Of a DNA stretch of 30,442 nucleotides, positions 25,107-30,442 are shown piece after piece. Position 1 is the stretch's first letter, and each line of letters starts with the position of its first letter. A program made the position numbers and the translations under genes. The stretch covers positions 1-30,442 of the IMG/VR virus record IMGVR_UViG_3300031566_000249. One strand, 5' to 3'. The notes beneath the pieces were generated by a model. That model was not told where the DNA came from. It did not search any database and saw nothing but the letters and a program-made list of their open reading frames with translations. Source of the DNA: a virus.

Positions 25107-25345
25107 CGCTCCTCCTTTGGGTGCAATCTGGGTACGGTCTCCTGAGATTCCCGCTTTGTGTCCTCTATCCACTTTTCTAGCGTGCGCTTATCAGCCCAGC
25201 CAACGGCTTTCCATCCCCAGAGTCCAGGGACAGCCCGACGCACTTTGCCACAACCAGAACGAGGGCAATACTCCCGAAGGCCAAACGACTTTGGTATCCA
25301 CGTCCACCGATGCAGCCCAATACGGCAGAGCAAGTGCTTATTCAT
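25103..25345 (-). CDS. Small zinc-ribbon-like protein, 80 aa
   Basis: MNKHLLCRIGLHRWTWIPKS and YCPRSGCGKVRR give the C-x-(I/L)GLHxW...YCxRxGC pattern of a common small phage/host zinc protein. The rest is helical and charged (DKRTLEKWIEDTKRES). AGGAGG precedes the ATG at 25345; the longer frame is shadow. Coupled by ATGA to the next gene. Confidence 0.7.
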   Translation of the reverse strand: MNKHLLCRIGLHRWTWIPKSFGLREYCPRSGCGKVRRAVPGLWGWKAVGWADKRTLEKWIEDTKRESQETVPRLHPKEER

Positions 25346-25395
25346 CGTCGTCCTCCTGGATGGGCTGTCACCTGACTCGCCGCCCGTGCCACACT

Positions 25396-25611
25396 TTATA
25401 CGTCCCAAAGCAAGTTTGCCAGCCAGGTCTCTTCCGCAATGTGCCAAGATACTTCCACAAACAAAGGCCCGAAAGCAAGGCCGACGAACACCTCTCCCTC
25501 ATCTGGCTGTGTTAGAAGATATGGCCCAATACACATCATGCCAAATCTCCACCCCCAGCCAAGTCTGATCCTGTGCGTTCGTGAGAGCCAGCGGTAACCG
25601 TAGTCTCGCAT
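25396..25611 (-). CDS. Small aromatic-rich phage protein, 71 aa
   Basis: MRDYGYRWLSRTHRIRLGWG, then GPYLLTQPDEGEVFVGLAFG and PLFVEVSWH: a beta-rich protein with many Trp/Tyr/Phe, of a type common in phage early regions without known role. AGAGGAGG four bases before the ATG (25611) sets the start. It is the first gene after the two tRNA genes. Confidence 0.65.
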   Translation of the reverse strand: MRDYGYRWLSRTHRIRLGWGWRFGMMCIGPYLLTQPDEGEVFVGLAFGPLFVEVSWHIAEETWLANLLWDV

Positions 25612-25636
25612 CACACCTCCTCTTTTGGGTTTTGCG

Positions 25637-25726
25637 GGCGCGGGGCAGGGCTCGAACCTGCAATCTAGCGTGATTCCACCTGGTACGGTTTTACAAGCGG
25701 TATCCAGCTACGCTTTGGCCCCTCAC
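25637..25726 (-). tRNA. Putative class II tRNA, Tyr-like (GTA), degenerate
   Basis: A perfect T arm (GCAGG-TTCGAGC-CCTGC) is followed by an acceptor strand CCCGCGC that pairs with GTGAGGG 90 bases upstream at six of seven positions. A variable region of about 23 bases with its own small stem marks a class II tRNA. The loop TTGTAAA reads GTA (Tyr), but the anticodon stem has two mismatches and the D arm lacks GG. It may be divergent or decaying. Confidence 0.5.
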
Positions 25727-25795
25727 GACATGCTAGAGTTGTCGATCAGGCTACTGGGAATCACCCGCATGGTCCTACCATGCCGCCCGCGCCAG

Positions 25796-25867
25796 AGCCG
25801 GTGGAAGGACTTGAACCATCAACTTGCGCGTTACAAAGGCGCTGCTCTACCTTTGAGCTACACCGGG
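25796..25867 (-). tRNA. tRNA-Thr (anticodon TGT)
   Basis: A 72-base cloverleaf: acceptor CCCGGTG/CACCGGC (six of seven pairs), D arm GCTC-AAAGGTA-GAGC, anticodon arm with loop TTTGTAA giving TGT, and T arm GATGG-TTCAAGT-CCTTC with one mismatch; T discriminator, no encoded CCA. Its 5' end overlaps the last ten bases of the upstream zinc-ribbon gene. Confidence 0.85.
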
Positions 25868-26064
25868 TTGCCATCTACCTCTTCCTTTCCTTGTGCTGCC
25901 AACAGCTTTCGCACGGCGAACGTCGCATTGCAGTGGGGACATGCAACCAGCAGCGCGAAGAGCCACACGTTCGTGCCGTTGGCGCTGGGCGTGGAGCTGC
26001 ACCTCTGGAGTAGGAAGCTCTCGCCACATGCGGGGCAGCGGCACTCACGCACTAGCTCGGCCAT
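25858..26064 (-). CDS. Zinc-ribbon protein, 68 aa
   Basis: MAELVRECRCPACGESFLLQ and LLVACPHCNATFAVRKLLAA hold two CxxC pairs spaced about 30 residues apart, a typical zinc ribbon. GGAGGAGG before the ATG at 26064 sets the start. The 3' end runs into the tRNA-Thr gene, so processing of the tRNA would trim the end of its message. Role unknown. Confidence 0.7.
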   Translation of the reverse strand: MAELVRECRCPACGESFLLQRCSSTPSANGTNVWLFALLVACPHCNATFAVRKLLAAQGKEEVDGNPV

Positions 26065-26081
26065 TTCTGCCTCCTCCAGGC

Positions 26082-26597
26082 TCAGTCGAGCCACCGCCAT
26101 TCTTTTCTGCGAACAATCCCGCCGACGCAAGTCCGTGTGACATTGTATGCCTTCGCTATGGCACTCTGGGTTTCTCCACCTGCATAACGATTCCGAATTT
26201 CCCGAACTTCAACGCGGGTCAGTTTGTGAGAACCTTGCCGTTCTCCCCTTACGATAGATTCGGGATGAGTGCGAGTGCCATGTGTCGCCCCACGGGCTTG
26301 TCGTCCCTTCGCACACTTGTCTTTTACGTTCGCGCCATGTGTACCAAGGAAGAGGTGAGAAGGCCGAACGCAAGAAGGATTGTCGCAATGATGCAGTACG
26401 CATAGCTCCTGATCAAATTCCCCGAACGCTAGTTCGTAAGAAAGACGATGGGCCATCATCCGACGTTTCCGGAACCAGGGATGATTCACACCAGCTCGTA
26501 TCAGGCCGTATCCTTTTGGACTCTTGACACCAGCCCATTCCCAACAACCATCAGACTTTCGTACCTTGGCCCAGAACCGCTCTTCAAGTGGTTTCAT
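26082..26597 (-). CDS. HNH endonuclease with C-terminal DNA-binding helix-turn-helix, 171 aa
   Basis: MKPLEERFWAKVRKSDGCWE and GYGLIRAG precede the catalytic unit: MMAHRLSYELAFG, then CVLHHCDNPSCVRPSHLFLG, the HNH_3-type finger with HH-C-NPxCxxPxHL. The C-terminus (HKLTRVEVREIRNRYAGGET, AIAKAYNVTRTCVGGIVRRK) is a recognition helix-turn-helix of the homing endonuclease type. Free-standing, so probably a mobile gene inserted in the small-gene cluster. ATG at 26597 overlaps the upstream stop (ATGA). Confidence 0.92.
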   Translation of the reverse strand: MKPLEERFWAKVRKSDGCWEWAGVKSPKGYGLIRAGVNHPWFRKRRMMAHRLSYELAFGEFDQELCVLHHCDNPSCVRPSHLFLGTHGANVKDKCAKGRQARGATHGTRTHPESIVRGERQGSHKLTRVEVREIRNRYAGGETQSAIAKAYNVTRTCVGGIVRRKEWRWLD

Positions 26598-26791
26598 TGC
26601 GGAAACTGTTTCACCTCCCGCCCTTGCTCGTCCAGCAAGGGCACGCCTGGTCGGGCTCCTGACCCCTGCTTGAGGAAACATGCCACATTCGCCTCTCGGC
26701 ATTGGTCGAGCACGTCCCAAGCCCATACGAAGTTCAAGTCTCCGCCGCTGTAGTCGCAGTAAGCGATGTTACTACGCTTCGGTGTTGCCAT
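26594..26791 (-). CDS. Hypothetical protein, 65 aa
   Basis: MATPKRSNIAYCDYSGGDLN, WAWDVLDQCREANVACFLKQ and the end PGVPLLDEQGREVKQFP. The last segment matches the PGVPLxDxxGxEV tail of the DUF551-like protein at 24503-24802. Three cysteines. The ATG at 26791 is set by GAGG ahead and by a 20-base overlap with the upstream gene; its stop overlaps the HNH gene start (ATGA). Confidence 0.6.
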   Translation of the reverse strand: MATPKRSNIAYCDYSGGDLNFVWAWDVLDQCREANVACFLKQGSGARPGVPLLDEQGREVKQFPQ

Positions 26792-27197
26792 CGGTGGCCT
26801 CATTCCCGAACACGCTCATCCAGGCGTCGCCAATGCAGTAGCCAGGGCGGTCATCGGGCGACCTGAACCACTCGTCTGGGTCATATGGGTCGTCTGGGTC
26901 ATAGCTCAACTCACGGAAGCAAACCCATTCAAATCCATTCCAACCCCATTTCCAGTGATGTCCAAGTTCCCGCATCAGCCCCGCCACGCCCTCCAGCGTG
27001 CCCACGTAGTCGGGGCGCATCGCAGGTTTGCCTTCGGGATTGAGCCAGTGGGTGATTTCCTTCTCGATAAGGTCTTCATCTAGCCATTTGTCGTACTGGG
27101 GGATGGCCCCTGGCTTGGTGCGGAGCCAAGGCTTTTCGTCCCACGTCCACCCCATCGCCAACGCGATGCGGGCGTTCCGGTCATTCGGTCTTGGCAT
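26772..27197 (-). CDS. Phage ABA-sandwich-like protein, 141 aa
   Basis: MPRPNDRNARIALAMGWTWD and PDYVGTLEGVAGLMRELGHH, then WKWGWNGFEWVCFREL and GDAWMSVFGN fit the small phage 'ABA sandwich' family (N-x-x-(I/L)AxxMGWxxx; PDYxxxL; AxxLALxxA). The linker between is rich in Asp/Pro (DPDDPYDPDEWFR). GGAGG six bases before the ATG at 27197 fixes the start; it overlaps the upstream gene by 17 bases. Function unknown. Confidence 0.75.
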   Translation of the reverse strand: MPRPNDRNARIALAMGWTWDEKPWLRTKPGAIPQYDKWLDEDLIEKEITHWLNPEGKPAMRPDYVGTLEGVAGLMRELGHHWKWGWNGFEWVCFRELSYDPDDPYDPDEWFRSPDDRPGYCIGDAWMSVFGNEATDGNTEA

Positions 27198-27810
27198 CGA
27201 GGGCCTCCAATCCATAGACCCACACCCAGGGGTTGTCCCGTGAGCGGGTGCCTGGCTTTCTATGCAAAGAGTCCCACGAGTCCAGATAGAGGTCACAGGG
27301 TTTGCCAGGATACCAGGTTGTCGTGGGTGGGAAGTCCTGGCCTACCAGTACCCCCTCCTTGAGGGCGTCCGCATTGGTGATGCCCTGCAACCGCTCGGCT
27401 CGCACGTTGATGACCCTCGCGTAGTAGCGGCAGGCCAATTTGGGCATGAACATGGCGGGGAGCTTGTCGCGCTTCCAAGTCCATTCGCACTGTGGGCCAT
27501 CAGGAGACGGAACCCTCCCGTCTATGTCATAGACTGCGAAGGAGCCGTTACCCAGGTCGGGTGGCTCGCGGAAGCGTCGCAACGCTTCCCGTATCCACAG
27601 CACGTCGCCAACGGCGTAGGGTTGCTCGACTAACTCGAATAGCGTCTCGTCTTGGGCGACCCAGACGCCTTCTTCGCTCTGGATGATTGACAGTCCCTCC
27701 GCCGGCTGCGGCCTCACCAGTCGCCGCGTCTGGCTCTTTGCGTGCTGTTGCCAGGCGAGGATCGAGCGAGGCCCGAAGATAAGGGGCTTCATTGTTGCTG
27801 CTTTAGGCAT
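27181..27810 (-). CDS. ASCH-domain-like phage protein, 209 aa
   Basis: MKPLIFGPRSILAWQQHAKS, QTRRLVRPQP, PYAVGDVLWIREALRRF and AMFMPKLACRYYARVINVRA with ERLQGITNADALKEG form the ASCH-like arrangement (PhxxxxxAxLxGxKTxTRR; GD.lwVRE; I..v..erl..i...da..EG) common in phages; such proteins are proposed to bind RNA or modified nucleotides. The end has FPPTTTWYPG and NPWVWVYGLEAL. GAAGGAGA before the ATG. Confidence in the family is good, function is open. Confidence 0.8.
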   Translation of the reverse strand: MPKAATMKPLIFGPRSILAWQQHAKSQTRRLVRPQPAEGLSIIQSEEGVWVAQDETLFELVEQPYAVGDVLWIREALRRFREPPDLGNGSFAVYDIDGRVPSPDGPQCEWTWKRDKLPAMFMPKLACRYYARVINVRAERLQGITNADALKEGVLVGQDFPPTTTWYPGKPCDLYLDSWDSLHRKPGTRSRDNPWVWVYGLEALDAKTE

Positions 27811-27831
27811 CAGCGGTCTCCTTCGGCCGTG

Positions 27832-28653
27832 TCAGGGCTCATCCCTCTTGGCATTCATCAACTGCTCCACAAAGCCCCACATCGGCAACTGCACGCTGTC
27901 CCGCTCAGGTCGTGCCAGTCCTTCGAGATCCGCATCTTTGAGGGGGCATGGTCCTGCCCCCGTGCGGAAGATAAACAACTCGCTGGACGTGACGGCTGCC
28001 GATATCGCGATCGGGTTACATCGGTTTTGCTCGTCGAAGGCCACGGCCTCGTCGAATTCGGCCGGGTCGTTCTCTTTGATGTCCAGCCATTCGGCTGCGC
28101 TCCGGTAAGGACAGCCTATGCAAGCACTCTTCACGGGGACTGGGAGCCCGTGTTCTTGGAGCCAGGTGATGCAGTCCCAGCGCGTCATGGCGAGCTCGAT
28201 GAGTGGCCACCGATGCCGAATGAAGCGAACGGCACTAGGTTTGCAGCGCTTCCATTCGTCGGCACTGAAGCCTATCCAGACCTCTATCGCGTTTGGTTCT
28301 GGGTGGGGAGGGAGCGTTGCATCGTATCCCGCGACTTCCCTGGCTCGCCTCTTGATCTGTTGTAGCTTGAAATACCGCGTGCATTGTCTCTGGAGCGGCC
28401 CACCGGATGCGGTCCAGAACGGAATGTGAATGTGCTCCTGGACCCCCTCGCGCTTGATGTCGCGGCTCGGCAGGATCTCGAGCTGGAGGCCCCTACCTAG
28501 CAACCACTCTGAGTACCAGTCCCGTATCTGGTAGGTTTTACGTCTCTCCCAACCAGGGTCTGCCGTTATGATTGCATCCAGATGCGGGAGTTCTCCCAGC
28601 GCACTCATGGCCGCCAGAGTCGTAGACTGCACTCCGCACCCCCAGGACAGCAT
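27832..28653 (-). CDS. PP-loop ATPase, PAPS-reductase-like, 273 aa
   Basis: MLSWGCGVQSTTLAAM has the SxGxxSTT PP-loop of adenine nucleotide alpha hydrolases. LDAIITADPGWERRKTYQIR, then GGPLQRQCTRYFKLQQIKRR (CTxxFKxxPi motif), WPLIELAMTRWDCITWLQEH and ACIGCPYRSAAEWLDI (CxxC with FeS-type spacing) match phage PAPS-reductase-like proteins, related to DndC-type sulfur-transfer enzymes. It could act in DNA or nucleotide modification rather than sulfate reduction. The ATG is one base downstream of the SbcC-like stop, without a strong ribosome site, so translation is probably coupled. Confidence 0.85.
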   Translation of the reverse strand: MLSWGCGVQSTTLAAMSALGELPHLDAIITADPGWERRKTYQIRDWYSEWLLGRGLQLEILPSRDIKREGVQEHIHIPFWTASGGPLQRQCTRYFKLQQIKRRAREVAGYDATLPPHPEPNAIEVWIGFSADEWKRCKPSAVRFIRHRWPLIELAMTRWDCITWLQEHGLPVPVKSACIGCPYRSAAEWLDIKENDPAEFDEAVAFDEQNRCNPIAISAAVTSSELFIFRTGAGPCPLKDADLEGLARPERDSVQLPMWGFVEQLMNAKRDEP

Positions 28654-28654
28654 C

Positions 28655-30442
28655 CTAAGCAACTACGTGACTCCCCGTCTCGTCCTTCAGGATCCGGATG
28701 CAGTTGTCAGCCGCCGGCTCAAACGTGTCGTCATGCGACATGACAAATGTCTGGGAAGGCCCCTTAAGCCGACTAATGATGCCTGCCACCGCTTGCCGAC
28801 GCTCAGGATCAAGGTTCGCCGTCGGCTCGTCATAGAACGCGATATCAATGGACGACGTCGCCCGGAGAAGGGCCCAGCGCACTGCCAGGGCGGCGAGCAT
28901 CTGCTCACCACCGGAGAGTTGCGCGAAGGTCCGGCTGTAACCCTGTCCATCGAGGGACACCTCATAGTCGTCTGACCACTGGAGCCGTCGCCCCGAGTCA
29001 CCCATCAGCTCTCCGTAGATACTGGAGGCTTCCTGGGAGATCTGCCGGACAAGGCGTCGCGTGACCAGGGGGCCAGCTTCGCGCAGGAGCTCGCGTCCCC
29101 ACTGGATCGTCGCATGGGTCTCCTCTGTGTCCTGGAGTTCGGTGGTCACTCCGTCCAGGTCGGTCTGCGCAGTCTCCAGGTAGCCAAGACTCTTCTTCAC
29201 GACTGTCAGCCGCTCACGCTTCAGTGTGAGCTGAGCCTCACTAGCTACAAGGCCGGTGAGGAGGTTGCTGACCTCACGCTGGACGTTGGCGTGCCTCTGG
29301 GCATTGTAGCCTGCGCGGGAGACCTCAGAGACCAGCTTGGCGTTGTTGTAGACCTGCTCGATCCTAGCGTGTGCGGCTTTGACCTCACGGAGCTGGTCCT
29401 GCCGCTTGTTGACCTGCCCGCCTAGCGTGAGATTGCCCACGTAGGTCTCGTGTGCGGTTTTGTTCTCGCGCCGCTGGTCTTGGAAGTGCGATAGCAGGTT
29501 GTCCAAGTCCGCATACCGACCCAGGTCTCGATCGAGCCGATCAACCAGCTTCTGACCGTCGGCCGCACAGGTTATCTCCAGTTGGAAGGCTACTAGGGCC
29601 TCGATCCGTCGCTGAGATTGTGCCTGAGCCTTGCTCAGGTCAGTCACAGAAGGAAGGAGTCGCAGCTTGCCTAGCTCTTCCTGCTGGCACTTCTTAGCAA
29701 TCGTGAACTGGGCCAGCAAGCCGTGGAAAGTTTGATTGAGCTCTGCGAGACTAGTGCGATGTTCTGTGATGTCAGTCCGATTCCGAGCAAGCAGCTCCTC
29801 CCGATGTTCGGGAGTCAGTTTCGTGCCGCAAGTCGGGCAGATAGCAATATCGGAATCCGTGAGGAGGTCGTTTTGTTTGGAGAGCGCGTTTACCGCTGCT
29901 TGGAGGGAGCCCATCGAGACCATAAGCGGATCGCGCATACCCTCCGTTCGTTTGATCTCGCCATCCAACTCTTGTAGTGCCTTGTCGATATGAGAGGCTT
30001 CGATTAGCCCCCGCTCTATCTCGCTCACCCGTTCCGTCGCCTGATCCACCTCTTGTTGGGCTTCAGGAAGTCTTGCTTTGGCAGCAGTGAATCGAGCGAG
30101 GTCGGACCGGGCCTGGATTTGGTCTCTCAGGAGACCGTCGCGGATTCTTCTCCGTGTGTCCAGCTCCTGAAGTGTATTCTCGGCGTCCACGTATGCGGTG
30201 TGGGCAGGCAGGTCGTCATGCAGGGCGAGACGTGCCCTGTCCGCCTCCAAGAACGCCAGTAGCGCGTTCTGCATGATCGTCTGGTGAGCATCAAACCGGG
30301 TCTCCGCCTGACTACAAAGGAGTTCGGCCTCCTTGGCGCGAGCCTGGGCTTCATTCAGCTTGAGGAGGTTCTCCTCGGCCCCGGCCAGCGACTGGCGGTC
30401 AGTTGCGATCTCATCCACCAGGCCGCTGATGTCGCCCTTGAG
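28655..30442 (-). CDS. SbcC/Rad50-like ATPase, partial (N-terminus beyond right edge)
   Basis: The frame is open to the right edge; the GTG at 30418 is only the first possible start inside the window, and the Walker A lobe must lie beyond. Visible parts: two long coiled-coil arms, a zinc hook ICPTCGTKLTPEHREELLA about 200 residues in, and the C-terminal lobe with the ABC signature LSGGEQMLAALAVRWALLRA, Walker B IDIAFYDEPTANLDPE and switch segment TFVMSHDD. Such proteins act with an SbcD/Mre11 nuclease in double-strand end processing (T4 gp46-type). The nuclease partner would be expected off the right edge. Confidence 0.92.
   Translation of the reverse strand, partial: LKGDISGLVDEIATDRQSLAGAEENLLKLNEAQARAKEAELLCSQAETRFDAHQTIMQNALLAFLEADRARLALHDDLPAHTAYVDAENTLQELDTRRRIRDGLLRDQIQARSDLARFTAAKARLPEAQQEVDQATERVSEIERGLIEASHIDKALQELDGEIKRTEGMRDPLMVSMGSLQAAVNALSKQNDLLTDSDIAICPTCGTKLTPEHREELLARNRTDITEHRTSLAELNQTFHGLLAQFTIAKKCQQEELGKLRLLPSVTDLSKAQAQSQRRIEALVAFQLEITCAADGQKLVDRLDRDLGRYADLDNLLSHFQDQRRENKTAHETYVGNLTLGGQVNKRQDQLREVKAAHARIEQVYNNAKLVSEVSRAGYNAQRHANVQREVSNLLTGLVASEAQLTLKRERLTVVKKSLGYLETAQTDLDGVTTELQDTEETHATIQWGRELLREAGPLVTRRLVRQISQEASSIYGELMGDSGRRLQWSDDYEVSLDGQGYSRTFAQLSGGEQMLAALAVRWALLRATSSIDIAFYDEPTANLDPERRQAVAGIISRLKGPSQTFVMSHDDTFEPAADNCIRILKDETGSHVVA

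Overview
This window reads as about 30 kb of a tailed double-stranded DNA bacteriophage (or prophage) genome. Every supportable gene lies on the minus strand, so transcription runs right to left, and genes are packed with overlaps of the ATGA, GTGA and TGATG type and with strong AGGAGG-like ribosome sites. The identity rests on a large terminase, a portal protein, a minor head protein cut by the left edge, and dozens of small phage-type genes. The host is not shown directly. The GC-rich DNA, canonical sigma-70 promoters, GGAGG sites and a Pro/Thr-rich secreted protein fit a GC-rich bacterium; a Chloroflexota- or actinobacteria-like host is only a guess. No integrase, major capsid, tail tape measure or lysis gene is visible, so the genome continues on both sides.

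Layout in the direction of transcription. Right end (30.4-20 kb), early/middle region: an SbcC/Rad50-type ATPase open at the right edge, a PP-loop (PAPS-reductase-like) protein, an ASCH-like protein, an HNH endonuclease, two tRNA genes (Thr, and a class II Tyr-like gene), a run of small zinc-binding and winged-helix proteins, a probable secreted proline-rich protein, a replication-initiator-like protein, a PhoB-type DNA-binding protein, a 36-residue membrane protein, and a nuclease/methyltransferase/nuclease trio. Middle (20-13.2 kb): a LexA-type DNA-binding protein without protease domain; an 880-base gene-free stretch with seven AAGCG boxes, a strong promoter and a hairpin-rich region that looks like a structured RNA; a ParB-like protein; a DUF488-like protein; and a HELAH metallopeptidase-like protein with membrane segments. 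Left (13.1-0 kb), late region: a strong promoter, a short leader with two direct repeats ending in an intrinsic terminator, a tRNA, a frame-shifted methylase-like gene, small and large terminase (the latter split by a full intein in the Walker A loop), portal, then a cassette of surface-type proteins (a beta-rich protein, a methyltransferase-glycosyltransferase fusion, a 649-residue collagen-like fibre, another beta-rich protein) before the minor head protein.

Three items look most worth following. (1) The 13.1-12.9 kb leader has the layout of the lambda pR'/6S RNA/tR' late switch: promoter, short RNA, terminator, then terminase and head genes. (2) The roughly 420-base gene-free region at 17.73-18.15 kb has at least seven perfect or near-perfect stems and a tRNA-like 3' domain, and is driven by a promoter whose near copy drives another gene at 14.6 kb. 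(3) The methyltransferase-glycosyltransferase fusion directly upstream of a Gly-X-Thr fibre suggests a dedicated sugar-decoration system for that fibre, resembling spore collagen-like glycoproteins. All functions are inferred from reading the translated sequence; no database search was run.
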